Positions 48,686 through 59,237 of a DNA stretch of 64,000 bases are shown piece by piece (position 1 is the stretch's first letter; each line of letters begins with the position of its first letter). This DNA is from Rhodoferax ferrireducens (GTDB taxonomy: Bacteria > Pseudomonadota > Gammaproteobacteria > Burkholderiales > Burkholderiaceae_C). The notes under the pieces are model-generated. The model did no database searches, was not told where the DNA came from, and saw only the letters and a program-made list of their open reading frames with translations. Where the stretch lies: NCBI GenBank assembly GCA_002083775.1, contig MTEI01000004.1:62001-126000 (forward strand), written 5' to 3'. The position numbers and the translations under genes were made by a program.

Positions 48686-49522
48686 ATGAACGACGCAACA
48701 CAACCCACTTCTGAAAATAAGGTGGTCAAGCCCGGGCCGGTCAGGCCACTGGGCAAGGTGCTGGCTGTTACCAGCGGCAAAGGCGGCGTCGGCAAAACGT
48801 TTGTGTCGGCCAACCTGGCAGCTGCCCTGGCCAAGCGGGGTCAGAAAGTGCTGGTGCTGGATGCCGACCTGGGGTTGGCCAATCTGGACGTGGTGCTCAA
48901 CCTGTACCCCAAGATCACCCTGCACGATGTGTTCACTGGCAAGGCCAAGCTGGAAGAAGCCATTGTGAAAGCACCGGGTGGCTTCTCGGTCCTGCTGGCG
49001 GGCTCCGGCATGGTGGAGTATTCGCGGCTGACACCCAATGTGCGGGAAGACTTCCTGCGCATCATGTCCGGGCTGCTGCCGCACTACGACATTGTGTTGC
49101 TCGACACTGGCGCCGGTATTTCAGACGTGGTGTTGTTTGCCGTATCGCTGGCTTCCGAGGTGCTGGTGGTGGCCACCCCTGAGCCGACCTCGCTGACCGA
49201 CGCCTACGCCACCATCAAGGTGCTGGTGGGTGAGCAGCAGCGCCGCATCATCCGCATGGTGATCAACCAGACCGCCCGCATGGGCGATGGTCGTGCCATT
49301 ACCAACCAGTTGCAGCAGGTACTGGACCGATTTGTGGTGGCCAAGCCTGGTGAAAAAGTCCGACTGGTCCACATGGGCGACATTCCCGCTGACCCGGCGG
49401 TGCGCCAGGCGGTGATGCGTCGGCAGTTGATGATTCAGGCCACGCCAGGCTGCCCGGCTGCGCTGGCCATCTCGCAGTTGGCCGGCAAGATTGAAGACAC
49501 GCTGATCAACAAACCCCTGTGA
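48686..49522 (+). CDS. MinD/ParA-family ATPase, FlhG-like
   Basis: A 278-residue deviant-Walker ATPase with S-G-K-G-G-V-G-K-T near residues 30-38 and D-A-D-L-G-L-A-N-L-D near 59. The Walker B strand I-V-L-L-D-T-G-A-G-I is near 136. It resembles FlhG/YlxH proteins that set flagellar number or place polar structures, but no flhF or flagellar gene is adjacent. It is tightly coupled to the diguanylate cyclase upstream, suggesting that c-di-GMP synthesis and localisation of some surface structure are linked. That is inference. Confidence 0.88.
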   Translation: MNDATQPTSENKVVKPGPVRPLGKVLAVTSGKGGVGKTFVSANLAAALAKRGQKVLVLDADLGLANLDVVLNLYPKITLHDVFTGKAKLEEAIVKAPGGFSVLLAGSGMVEYSRLTPNVREDFLRIMSGLLPHYDIVLLDTGAGISDVVLFAVSLASEVLVVATPEPTSLTDAYATIKVLVGEQQRRIIRMVINQTARMGDGRAITNQLQQVLDRFVVAKPGEKVRLVHMGDIPADPAVRQAVMRRQLMIQATPGCPAALAISQLAGKIEDTLINKPL

Positions 49523-49562
49523 CCCAGTTCTGAGTGGCGTCAAACCAGCCGGTTTCAAGCGC

Positions 49563-50444
49563 TCAGGCGGTCACGATCCACCCCTCCAGCGGATCCATCG
49601 TTTCAGGCAAGCCGTAACGTGCATCGCCTGCCTCAAACCGCATTTGCGCCCAGGCCGCCTGCAGCAGGCACAGCACGGCATCCAGCGCATCACCGCGCGC
49701 ATCGTCGGCCAACGCATCGCGCTGAGCATGGGTGAGTTTCAGGCGCACACCCAGCCGGGTCTGGCCTTGCTCCAGGGCGTTGATCAAGTCTTTACGGGCA
49801 ATCAGGCGCTCCGGGGTCTGGCGGGCCTTGTCGTCACTTTTATAGCTGCGCTGGCCCAAGACCTCGCGCGCCAGCAGGCCCGGGTAGCCTTCCAGGGCCA
49901 CGCGCAGCGGCACGCCTGAAGCAGACGGGTCGCGCCCGGCTTCAGGGGTTAACGCCGCCAACCGCACTCCGGCTTGCAACAACAAGGGCACACCCGCGTG
50001 CAGCATGAAAGCCACCGGCGGATTGACCCATTTCATGCTCGGGCTGGAGCCCGCCGGGCGATCGGTGGCGCGGTGGGCAAACTTGCCACCGACCGGGCGG
50101 GCATGGCAAAAGCCTGCAAATGCAGCGCGAATCTGCACCCGACTGAGGCCGCTGTAGTGCGCCATGCAAGCCTGCCAATCGGTAGGCCAGCCGAGGGTCT
50201 CAACCAGTTCACGCGGCAGGCCAAAAGGCAGATCGAACGCGCCCAGCCATGGGCCTGGTTGTTGCAGCCAGTCGGCAAAGGCTGGCAGCGAGGTGATTTG
50301 CACCAAGTTCGACAACACCACCCGCCCAGCCAACTGGGCACCAAGCGCGATGACGATGGGTTTTTGACGGCTCGGGGCGCTGGAGAAATCGCAGCCCAGC
50401 AAGGCTGGGCTCGGGCCAGCCACTTGCGTTGACACGGCCGTCAC
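49563..50444 (-). CDS. DUF429 protein
   Basis: A protein of about 293 residues with the DUF429 opening L-L-G-C-D-F-S-S-A-P (an RNase H-like D-x-S) and the mid-domain G-A-F-D-L-P-F-G-L-P and A-L-E-G-Y-P-G pieces. D-D-A-R-G-D-A-L-D-A-V-L follows near the end. The fold is predicted nuclease-like but the function is unknown. No ATG fits; GTG at 50444 is favoured and TTG at 50468 would overlap the BLUF gene. It probably shares a transcript with BLUF and folE. Confidence 0.85.
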   Translation of the reverse strand: MTAVSTQVAGPSPALLGCDFSSAPSRQKPIVIALGAQLAGRVVLSNLVQITSLPAFADWLQQPGPWLGAFDLPFGLPRELVETLGWPTDWQACMAHYSGLSRVQIRAAFAGFCHARPVGGKFAHRATDRPAGSSPSMKWVNPPVAFMLHAGVPLLLQAGVRLAALTPEAGRDPSASGVPLRVALEGYPGLLAREVLGQRSYKSDDKARQTPERLIARKDLINALEQGQTRLGVRLKLTHAQRDALADDARGDALDAVLCLLQAAWAQMRFEAGDARYGLPETMDPLEGWIVTA

Positions 50445-50454
50445 ATCGGGCGAA

Positions 50455-50877
50455 TCAGGCCCGACCAATCACCGAGGCAGTCGCCATCAGTTCTTCAAGC
50501 AAAGCCATGGACACGGTTCCGGAGACGGAATACGGGTCCAACTCAGGTTTCTCTGCGTATTTGAGCAAGATGGAGGCATTGATGCGCGTCATGTTGACCT
50601 CACCCATGGTCCAGCCAGCAAAGCGGCGCTCGGTGATCTCTTCGTAATGCAGCAACACCACATCCTTGTGGCGGGCATCGCGCTGAATCTGGTTGTAGAG
50701 CTGGCTGATGGCCATGCGGCCACCTTCAATCACCTGCAGAAAAATGCCACCGCCGTAGCACAACACACCGGTGATACCGCTGTTGGGGTTGCGGCTGCGG
50801 CATTCATGCAGGATAGCGTCGATGGTGTCGGCAGAGGTATCTACCGCGCGGCTGGCGTAAAGCAAACGAACCAACAT
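50455..50877 (-). CDS. BLUF-domain blue-light sensor
   Basis: A 140-residue stand-alone BLUF photoreceptor binding FAD. The photocycle residues are placed as in AppA and Slr1694: Tyr7 (L-L-Y-A-S-R), Gln48 (F-L-Q-V-I-E-G) 41 residues on, and Trp89/Met91 (G-W-T-M-G). The conserved Asn is N30, with N32 an alternative. The last 45 residues form a helical cap but no output domain, so it must act through a partner. It lies 2 bases after folE on the same strand and just before DUF429. The start is the ATG at 50877 (MLVRLLYASR), which places Tyr7 as in other BLUF proteins. Confidence 0.95.
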   Translation of the reverse strand: MLVRLLYASRAVDTSADTIDAILHECRSRNPNSGITGVLCYGGGIFLQVIEGGRMAISQLYNQIQRDARHKDVVLLHYEEITERRFAGWTMGEVNMTRINASILLKYAEKPELDPYSVSGTVSMALLEELMATASVIGRA

Positions 50878-50879
50878 GG

Positions 50880-51590
50880 TTAACCTTTCTGGGGAATGAG
50901 GGACAAAAACTCGCGGCGCAGGTTGGCATCCTTGAGGAAGCTGCCGCGCATGACCGAGTTGATCATCTTGCTGTCAACATCTTTGACGCCGCGCCAGCTC
51001 ATGCAGAAATGGCTGGCTTCCATGACGATGGCCAGGCCATCGGGCTGGGTTTTCTGCTGGATCAGGTCAGCCAGTTGCACCACCGCTTCTTCCTGGATCT
51101 GCGGGCGCCCCATGACCCACTCGGCCAGTCGGGCATACTTGGACAGACCAATCACATTGGTATGCTCATTGGGCAGCACACCGATCCAGATCTTGCCCAT
51201 GATCGGGCACAGGTGGTGGCTGCAGGCGCTGCGCACAGTGATAGGGCCGACGATCATCAGCTCGTTGAGATGCTCGGCATTGGGGAATTCGGTGATTGGC
51301 GGGGCCAGGACGTAACGCCCCTGGAAGACTTCCTTGAGGTACATCTTGGCCACACGCCGGGCGGTTTTATCGGTGTTGTGGTCATGGTCCGTGTCAATGA
51401 CCAGGCTGGACAGCACGCCTTTCATTTTTTCTTCGACCTCATCGAGCAACAGCTCCAGCTCGCCAGGCTGGATGAAGTCGGCAATGTTGTCATTGGCATG
51501 AAAACGCTTGCGCGCGGCCTGAATGCGCTGGCGGATCTTGAGAGATACCGGCGTGCCTTCGTCTGGGTCAACAGGGTTCATGTTTTGCAT
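50880..51590 (-). CDS. folE: GTP cyclohydrolase I
   Basis: Opens the GTP ring to make dihydroneopterin triphosphate, the first step of folate synthesis. The 236-residue protein has the zinc and substrate motifs S-A-C-S-H-H-L-C-P (near 122-130) and G-L-S-K-Y-A-R near 148. H-F-C-M-S-W-R-G is near 192. The product would be used by NudB, whose gene lies 2 kb away on the same strand. The start is ATG at 51590 or at the fourth codon. It is the first gene of folE-BLUF-DUF429; the upstream gap carries an interspersed repeat. Confidence 0.97.
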   Translation of the reverse strand: MQNMNPVDPDEGTPVSLKIRQRIQAARKRFHANDNIADFIQPGELELLLDEVEEKMKGVLSSLVIDTDHDHNTDKTARRVAKMYLKEVFQGRYVLAPPITEFPNAEHLNELMIVGPITVRSACSHHLCPIMGKIWIGVLPNEHTNVIGLSKYARLAEWVMGRPQIQEEAVVQLADLIQQKTQPDGLAIVMEASHFCMSWRGVKDVDSKMINSVMRGSFLKDANLRREFLSLIPQKG

Positions 51591-51639
51591 CGGGATGGTT
51601 TGTTTAGAGGTTGATGGTAGCAGTCTTTGCTTATAAGGG

Positions 51640-51687
51640 TTATTGTGCTCTAGCCCTTATCCTTAAAGGGCTAATAGCTATCAATTT
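51640..51687 (+). repeat. Interspersed repeat, copy 11 (between clsB and folE)
   Basis: The plus strand reads ATTGTGCTCTAGCCC, TTATCCTTAAAGGGC, TAATAGCTATCAATTT. This is the clearest hairpin of the set: TAGCCCTT and AAGGGCTA pair perfectly around a six-base loop. Its end overlaps the clsB stop codon (TAA at 51686-51688). Confidence 0.9.
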
Positions 51688-52891
51688 AGTATCTCTTTCC
51701 TGTCAGCAACAGCAGCGCATGCATCAGCAGCAGGGCAGTCCGGTCGAGCAGCTTCTGGCCAAACGACCGTTTGGCGTGCTGGTCCATGTCGAGCCGGGTG
51801 GCATGCTGCTGCATGGCCTGCTCCAGTTCGTTGCTCAGGGCTTTGGCAAACGTGGCATCCGCCACCACCACATTGGCCTCGCGAGCCAGCAGCAAGCTCA
51901 AAGGGTCAATGTTGGAAGAGCCCACCGTGGCCCAGCGCTCATCGATCACCGCCACCTTGGCGTGCAGAAAGCTGCTTTGGTACTCGTAAATCTCGATCCC
52001 GCCGGCCAGCAGATCGCCATAAAGCGCCCGCGTGCCGTGGTAAGACATGAAGTAGTCATACCGCCCCTGCAGCAGCAGGCGCACCCGCACGCCGCGCTCG
52101 GCGGCGGCCAGCAGACCACGGCGGATCTTGCGGCTGGGCAAGAAATAGGCGTTGGCCAACAGCACCGATTGACGGGCATCGCCCAGCGCCTGGCTGTAAG
52201 CGCGTTCGATGCGAGAGCGATACCGCACGTTGTCCCGCAACACCAGTTGCGCCAGCGCCCCGGCGCCACGCTGAGCGCGCTGGGCCGATGTCAACTTCTC
52301 TTGCGACGCCAGCTGCAACGCCTGCCAGGCGCCCAGCCAGTCGACCTGCTGCACACTTCGCACTGCCCGCAACCGCCACCAGAACTGGGCCATGGCGGCA
52401 TGCACCTCGCGCACCAGCGGACCGGTGATGCGCACCATGAAGTCAAAACGCGGTGCTTCCAGATCGCCATAGATCGGGTCCCACCAGTCGTCAAGCATAT
52501 TGACACCCCCGCAATAAGCCACCTTGCCATCCACGACGCAGAGTTTGCGGTGCAGCCGCCGCCAGCGGCTAGGCACCAGCAAGCCCAACCAGTCCAATGG
52601 CGAAAAAATCAGCCACCGCACACCTGATTCGGTGAATTTCTGTGGCCAGGGTGCAGGCAGCGCGGGGGTACCCACACCATCCATCACCAGATAGACCTCC
52701 ACCCCGCGCGACGCCGCGTCGACCATTGCCTGCGCCACCCGTGCACCTGAGCCGTAGACATTGAAGATGTAAGTTTCCACCCGCACCTCCTGGGTACAGG
52801 CGTTGATGTCCGTCACCAGGGCGTCAAAAAATTCATGCGCGCCCTTCAAGAGATCAAGATGGTGACCCGCTGCGTACTCAGGCATGGGCAA
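51686..52891 (-). CDS. clsB: Cardiolipin synthase, ClsB-type phospholipase D family
   Basis: A 401-residue membrane-associated enzyme that joins phospholipids to cardiolipin. Both HKD motifs are present: H114-R-K-L-C-V-V-D-G-K and, near residue 309, H-A-K-V-A-V-I-D-E-R-W with the trailing G-S-S-N-I-D. There are no N-terminal transmembrane helices, as in E. coli ClsB. The EEP-family gene upstream (3 bases apart) matches the E. coli ybhP-clsB pair. The stop lies at the edge of an interspersed repeat. Confidence 0.93.
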   Translation of the reverse strand: MPMPEYAAGHHLDLLKGAHEFFDALVTDINACTQEVRVETYIFNVYGSGARVAQAMVDAASRGVEVYLVMDGVGTPALPAPWPQKFTESGVRWLIFSPLDWLGLLVPSRWRRLHRKLCVVDGKVAYCGGVNMLDDWWDPIYGDLEAPRFDFMVRITGPLVREVHAAMAQFWWRLRAVRSVQQVDWLGAWQALQLASQEKLTSAQRAQRGAGALAQLVLRDNVRYRSRIERAYSQALGDARQSVLLANAYFLPSRKIRRGLLAAAERGVRVRLLLQGRYDYFMSYHGTRALYGDLLAGGIEIYEYQSSFLHAKVAVIDERWATVGSSNIDPLSLLLAREANVVVADATFAKALSNELEQAMQQHATRLDMDQHAKRSFGQKLLDRTALLLMHALLLLTGKRY

Positions 52892-52894
52892 GGG

Positions 52895-53641
52895 TCATCC
52901 CAACATCAGAAATTCGGCGATCAGTGGCAAGTGGTCGGACATGCGCCACCACAGGCGCCCCTGCGGCGCTGACAGGCTCACGGGCTGCAAGCCGCGGGCG
53001 AACACATGGTCGAGCTGCGCCAACGGCAAGCGTGCCGGAAAAGTCGGCTGCGGCGCACCAGACCAGGCACGCAGGCCCATGGCCTCCAAGGCCAGGCGCA
53101 GCCGCCAACCGCCTTCGTTGAAGTCACCTGCGATCAGCAAAGGATCGCCGGGCGGGACTTCACGTTCGATAAACCGCTTGAGTTGCTCCACCTGACGCAC
53201 GCGGCTAGCGCGCACCAGCCCCAAGTGCACCACCACCACATGCAGGCTGCGCCCGGCCACCGACAGCGCCACGTGCAGCAGCCCGCGTTGCTCAAAGCGG
53301 TGGTCGCTCATGTCCTCATGTTGGTGCGACAGCACTGGCCAGCGCGACAGTAAGGCGTTGCCATGCTCGCCATCGCGGGTGACGGCATTGGTGCGGTAGA
53401 CCGACTGATAACCTAATGGCGCCAGAAAATCAGCCTGGCAGCCCTGCGGCCAGTGCTGGAAACGTTTTTCCTCGCGGCGGTTCAAGTGGCGAACCTCTTG
53501 CAGACACACCACATCGGCATCCAGCGCCTCCACCGCTTGGGCCAGGTTGTGAATCTCCAGCCTGCGTGTGGGGCCAACGCCCTGCACCCCCTTGTGAATG
53601 TTGTAAGTGACCACCCGGATCAATTGACTTGAGCCGTTCAT
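52895..53641 (-). CDS. Endonuclease/exonuclease/phosphatase family protein (YbhP-like)
   Basis: A 248-residue EEP-fold protein, with the family opening V-V-T-Y-N-I-H-K-G and V-C-L-Q-E-V near residue 41 carrying the metal-binding Glu. L-L-I-A-G-D-F-N-E-G is near 137 and S-D-H-L-P-L-I-A near the end, so the catalytic Asp, Asn and His are all present. It may act on lipid or nucleic acid phosphodiesters. The start at 53641 has AAGGA 6 bases upstream; 33 more codons upstream overlap nudB and are rejected. It overlaps nudB by 4 bases. Confidence 0.92.
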   Translation of the reverse strand: MNGSSQLIRVVTYNIHKGVQGVGPTRRLEIHNLAQAVEALDADVVCLQEVRHLNRREEKRFQHWPQGCQADFLAPLGYQSVYRTNAVTRDGEHGNALLSRWPVLSHQHEDMSDHRFEQRGLLHVALSVAGRSLHVVVVHLGLVRASRVRQVEQLKRFIEREVPPGDPLLIAGDFNEGGWRLRLALEAMGLRAWSGAPQPTFPARLPLAQLDHVFARGLQPVSLSAPQGRLWWRMSDHLPLIAEFLMLG

Positions 53642-54114
53642 GGCGTTCCTTCTCTGGCGGCAAGGCGGGGCAACATCAGACATGCCTCGGCGTTGGAGGG
53701 TGAAAAACAGCGGTCGGCGGCCTGCGCATAGGGCAGCCATTGGTAATGGGTGTGCTCACGAGGGCTCAGGCACACGGGGGTGTTGGCAGGCACCTCCAGG
53801 CCAAACAAATGCTCCCTGTTGAAAACCACGCCCGGCGCGTAGCGGTGTCGCCAATGCGGGTAAATCTCGTAGATGTTCTCCAAGCCCCAATCATGCAAAT
53901 GACCCTGCAGTGCCGAGCCCGGCTGGCAGTCAATCCCGGTTTCCTCCAACACCTCACGGCGGGCGGTTTGCTCGAAGCTCTCATCGGGCGCATCCTTGCT
54001 GCCAGTGACCGACTGCCAGAACTCGGCGGCATCGGCACGCCTGATCAACAGCACATCCAGCGCCGGGGTATAAATCACCACCAGCACCGATTCAGGAATT
54101 TTGAAAACAGTCAT
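53638..54114 (-). CDS. nudB: Dihydroneopterin triphosphate diphosphatase
   Basis: A 158-residue Nudix hydrolase that removes pyrophosphate from the folE product in folate synthesis. The Nudix box runs G-S-K-D-A-P-D-E-S-F then R-R-E-V-L-E-E-T-G-I (residues 38-61), matching GX5EX7REUXEEXGU. The ends match NudB: F-K-I-P-E-S-V-L-V-V-I near the start and H-T-H-Y-Q-W-L-P-Y near 121. It follows aspS, an arrangement common in proteobacteria, but a terminator lies between them. Confidence 0.92.
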   Translation of the reverse strand: MTVFKIPESVLVVIYTPALDVLLIRRADAAEFWQSVTGSKDAPDESFEQTARREVLEETGIDCQPGSALQGHLHDWGLENIYEIYPHWRHRYAPGVVFNREHLFGLEVPANTPVCLSPREHTHYQWLPYAQAADRCFSPSNAEACLMLPRLAAREGTP

Positions 54115-54126
54115 GAAGCCTCAAGG

Positions 54127-54149
54127 AAAAAGGCGCTACCAGAGCGCCC
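54127..54149 (-). terminator. Rho-independent terminator of aspS
   Basis: On the minus strand GGCGCT, loop CTGGT, AGCGCC is followed directly by a run of five T. It lies 34 bases after the aspS stop and just upstream of nudB, so nudB may need its own promoter or rely on read-through. Confidence 0.8.
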
Positions 54150-54182
54150 TTTCATTCTGCCTGAAGCCACAATGGCCGGAGA

Positions 54183-55997
<1,815 letters not shown>

Positions 55998-56045
55998 AGA
56001 CTGCTTTCAAAGTTCGCCGCCAGGGGCGAAAAAGTTATCAAAAAA

Positions 56046-56687
56046 TTATTTGGGTGGCGCGATGCTGGCACCTGCGGGCGCCACGGAACCCATCGAAATC
56101 ACGTAGGTCAGTGCCTCATCCACAGTCATCTTGAGTTCAATCACATCTGCGCGCGGCAGCATCAAGAAAAAACCACTGGTGGGGTTGGGGGTGGTTGGCA
56201 CGTACACACTGACTAAGTCGTTGCCCAGGTGCTTGGCCACTTCACCGGTGGGCGATCCGGTCTGAAAAGCGATGGTCCAGGAACCGGCACGCGGATATTG
56301 CACCAGCAAGGCGGTGCGAAACGCATTGCCATTACTGGAAAACAAGGTGTCAGAAACTTTTTTGACACTGTTGTAGATGGATTTGAAGACCGGAATCTTG
56401 GCCAGCAAGCGGTGCCAGTGGCCCAACCACCAGCGCCCCGCCACATTCGAGACCAGCGCGCCCGTGATCAACAAACCGCCAAACACCAACACCACACCCA
56501 GCCCGGGAATGTGCTTGAGTTGCTCCCAGAACACCGTCATCGAGTCGGAGGTGACCGCTTGCAGCGCCGTCACCAAGCCCATAAAAATCCCGTCCAGCAA
56601 GCCCATCAACCACAGCAGCACCCAGATGGTGATGGCCAAGGGCAGCCAGACCAACAGGCCGGTGAGCAGGTATTTTTTGAAGGACAC
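56046..56687 (-). CDS. DUF502 inner-membrane protein
   Basis: A 213-residue protein with two transmembrane helices near residues 8-40 and 62-85. The conserved DUF502 blocks are P-G-L-G-V-V-L-V-F-G-G, I-Y-N-S-V-K-K-V-S-D-T and V-P-T-T-P-N-P-T-S-G. The function is not established. The GTG at 56687 is the start. It lies in the fmdB-DUF502-aspS order that is typical of Burkholderiales. Confidence 0.92.
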   Translation of the reverse strand: MSFKKYLLTGLLVWLPLAITIWVLLWLMGLLDGIFMGLVTALQAVTSDSMTVFWEQLKHIPGLGVVLVFGGLLITGALVSNVAGRWWLGHWHRLLAKIPVFKSIYNSVKKVSDTLFSSNGNAFRTALLVQYPRAGSWTIAFQTGSPTGEVAKHLGNDLVSVYVPTTPNPTSGFFLMLPRADVIELKMTVDEALTYVISMGSVAPAGASIAPPK

Positions 56688-56706
56688 GGGTACTTTCGGT
56701 CAGAGA

Positions 56707-57033
56707 TCAGTTGTGGCAAGCACAAGCTGTACCACAACCACCAGACGCCGCTGGCGCATCGGCCGTTTTGGCGGGTGCGGCCGTCGTGTCGGTGTTGGAG
56801 GCCGCGCCATCAGCCGCAGCCGGCGCCGCGACCGCAGCAGCGCTGGCCCCGCCACCCTTGAAATCTGTCGCGTACCAGCCCGAGCCCTTGAGCTGGAAAC
56901 CGGCCGCCGTCAACTGCTTGGAAAACGTGGATTGGCCGCAACTGGGGCACTCCGACAACAACGGGTCAGAGATTTTTTGCAACACGTCCTTGGAAAACCC
57001 GCAGGACTCGCATTTATAGGCATAAATTGGCAT
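56707..57033 (-). CDS. FmdB-family zinc-ribbon protein
   Basis: A 108-residue protein starting with the FmdB ribbon M-P-I-Y-A-Y-K-C-E-S-C-G and completed by C-P-S-C-G near 40, giving four zinc ligands. The middle is an Ala-rich linker, and the C-terminus G-G-C-G-T-A-C-A-C-H-N holds three more cysteines and a histidine that could bind metal. The family was first linked to formamidase regulation, but its function is generally unknown. Start at 57033 by homology; 10 earlier codons are open but unlike the family. Confidence 0.93.
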   Translation of the reverse strand: MPIYAYKCESCGFSKDVLQKISDPLLSECPSCGQSTFSKQLTAAGFQLKGSGWYATDFKGGGASAAAVAAPAAADGAASNTDTTAAPAKTADAPAASGGCGTACACHN

Positions 57034-57088
57034 GGTGTTCAGATCTCTGGGAAAGAGTCGCAAAGCCTGCGATTATAAAGTGCACCCG

Positions 57089-58654
57089 CTAAAACAGCCG
57101 GATACGCAAGATGATCTGCAACAGCACCAAGCCCAGCACAAAACCCACGCCGCTATACACAATCGCCGACAGCAGGCGATTGGTTCTTTTCTGCTCCAGC
57201 AGCAGCGCCTGAACATCGTCCTTGCGACCCCGGCTGTTGGACTGCAGAAATTCCACCATCAGGCGAGGCAACTCGGGCAGCAGTTTGGCATAGCGCGGGC
57301 CCTCGTTACGCAACTGGTCAAACAGTTTTTTGGGCCCCACTTGATCCAGCATCCACTTCTCAAGAAACGGTTTGGCCGTGTTCCAGAGGTCCAGGTTCGG
57401 GTCAAGCTGGCGCCCGAGGCCTTCAATGTTGAGCAGTGTTTTTTGGAGCAAGACCAGTTGCGGCTGAATTTCGACCTGAAAGCGGCGCGACGTCTGAAAC
57501 AGACGCATCAGCAGGAAACCCAATGAAATCTCTTTCAGAGGCCGGTCAAAGTAAGGCTCACAGACCGATCGGATAGCCGATTCAAGTTCGTCCACACGCG
57601 TCGATTCTGGCACCCAGCCTGACTCAATGTGCAATTCAGCGACACGCTTGTAATCGCGCCGGAAAAACGCAGTGAAGTTCTGCGCCAGATATTCCTTGTC
57701 GGTCTCGGTCAACGTGCCAACAATACCGAAATCGAGCGAAATATAGCGACCAAAGGTGGCGGGCTCCAGACTCACCTGAATATTGCCAGGGTGCATGTCG
57801 GCGTGAAAAAAGCCGTCGCGAAACACCTGGGTAAAAAAGATGGTGACGCCATCACGCGCCAACTTGGGAATATCGACCCCGGCGGCGCGCAGGCGGTCCA
57901 CCTGGTTGATCGGCACACCGCGCATGCGCTCCATCACCATCACGTCGGGCATGCAGTAGTCCCAGAACATTTCAGGTATCAGCACCAGATTCAGATCAGC
58001 CATGTTGCGGCGCAACTGGGCGGCACTCGACGCTTCACGCACCAAGTCCAACTCATCATGCAGGTATTTGTCAAACTCGGCCACCACCTCTTTGGGTTTC
58101 AGCCGCTTGCCGTCGTCTGACAAGCTGTCTACCCAGCCCGCCATCATGCGCATCAGATCCAGGTCTTTGTCGATCACCGTCAGCATGCCGGGGCGCAACA
58201 CCTTGACCGCCACATCGCGCAGTCGGCCATCCCTGTCCTTGATCACCGCAAAGTGCACCTGAGCGATGGACGCACTGGCGACCGGTTGACGCTCAAAGGA
58301 CACAAAAATGTCCTCCAACTTGCGCTTGAAGGCCTTTTCTATGATGCCAACCGCGACCTCGCTGGGGAATGGCGGCACCCGGTCCTGCAACCTGGCCAGT
58401 TCATCGGCAATGTCAACGGGCATCAAGTCACGCCGGGTGGACAACACCTGACCAAACTTGACAAAGATCGGCCCCAGGCTCTCCAGCGCTTCCCGAATAC
58501 GCTGCCCGCGCGGTGCGCTTAGATCACGGCCCCAAGAAATGGTGCGCGCCAAGCGTTTGAGCCACGGTGCCTTCTGGCTGGACAACACCAGTTCATCCAA
58601 CCCATGTCGTAACAACACCCAGAGGATGAAAGCACTGCGAATAAGACGCCTCAT
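57089..58654 (-). CDS. ubiB: Ubiquinone biosynthesis kinase-like protein UbiB
   Basis: A 521-residue atypical (ADCK/ABC1-family) kinase needed for ubiquinone synthesis, probably extracting isoprenoid intermediates from the membrane. The KxGQ motif appears as F-V-K-F-G-Q near 80 and the alanine-rich loop [10 protein letters not shown] near 140. The catalytic H-A-D-M-H-P-G-N is near 290. Two C-terminal transmembrane helices (about 473-520) anchor it. The start overlaps the ubiJ stop (ATGA). A 54-codon extension upstream is ubiJ in another frame and is rejected. Confidence 0.96.
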   Translation of the reverse strand: MRRLIRSAFILWVLLRHGLDELVLSSQKAPWLKRLARTISWGRDLSAPRGQRIREALESLGPIFVKFGQVLSTRRDLMPVDIADELARLQDRVPPFPSEVAVGIIEKAFKRKLEDIFVSFERQPVASASIAQVHFAVIKDRDGRLRDVAVKVLRPGMLTVIDKDLDLMRMMAGWVDSLSDDGKRLKPKEVVAEFDKYLHDELDLVREASSAAQLRRNMADLNLVLIPEMFWDYCMPDVMVMERMRGVPINQVDRLRAAGVDIPKLARDGVTIFFTQVFRDGFFHADMHPGNIQVSLEPATFGRYISLDFGIVGTLTETDKEYLAQNFTAFFRRDYKRVAELHIESGWVPESTRVDELESAIRSVCEPYFDRPLKEISLGFLLMRLFQTSRRFQVEIQPQLVLLQKTLLNIEGLGRQLDPNLDLWNTAKPFLEKWMLDQVGPKKLFDQLRNEGPRYAKLLPELPRLMVEFLQSNSRGRKDDVQALLLEQKRTNRLLSAIVYSGVGFVLGLVLLQIILRIRLF

Positions 58655-59202
58655 CTGGCGGCTTGACCGGGGACGAACGTCGATGCCTTGCTGGCAAATT
58701 GGCGTAAGGCCATGACCATGTTCAGGGTCCACTGGCACATCACCCGGGCAGGGACATCGCCCAGAATGCGCGCCAGATCTTCTTCCACATCCCAACGTAC
58801 ATGCTCGGTCAACCAATTGACCTCGGCGGCCAGTTGCACGTCACCTTCAATGCGCACGGCGGGTTTGTCACCGCGCAAGGCAGCTTGCGCCATGGCCAGA
58901 GGGGATTCCTCGGTGGCGGTGAGCACCAGATCGGCCTTTGCTTCAGGGGCTGCCAAGTCCAGCAAACCGGCGGGCGTGGCTTGCAGCTTGAAGGAGAACA
59001 AACGCCACTGCACCAAAATCACCCGGCCTTTTTGACGCGCCAGGCGGGCCGTGGCCTCGGCCTCCTGCATCAGCACATGGTTCAACAGCAGCACGATGCG
59101 ATGCTGAACCTCGGACACTGCCCAGTCAGGCGGCGCAAGTTTGGGATGGGGAAGTTGCTGGAGGAGACCCTCCAGAAATGAAAAAGGGGACTGTGTTGCC
59201 AT
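58651..59202 (-). CDS. ubiJ: Ubiquinone biosynthesis accessory factor UbiJ (SCP2 domain)
   Basis: A 183-residue lipid-binding protein that scaffolds the Ubi hydroxylases and methyltransferases. An SCP2-like fold covers about residues 30-130 ([25 protein letters not shown]). The helical C-terminal region interacts with partners in E. coli. It is translationally coupled to ubiB and lies in a ubiE-Tim44-ubiJ-ubiB run, the same order as E. coli ubiE-ubiJ-ubiB apart from one inserted gene. Confidence 0.9.
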   Translation of the reverse strand: MATQSPFSFLEGLLQQLPHPKLAPPDWAVSEVQHRIVLLLNHVLMQEAEATARLARQKGRVILVQWRLFSFKLQATPAGLLDLAAPEAKADLVLTATEESPLAMAQAALRGDKPAVRIEGDVQLAAEVNWLTEHVRWDVEEDLARILGDVPARVMCQWTLNMVMALRQFASKASTFVPGQAAR

Positions 59203-59237
59203 AGCCCCCGATTATTCCTGAATTTTGTGACCAAACC

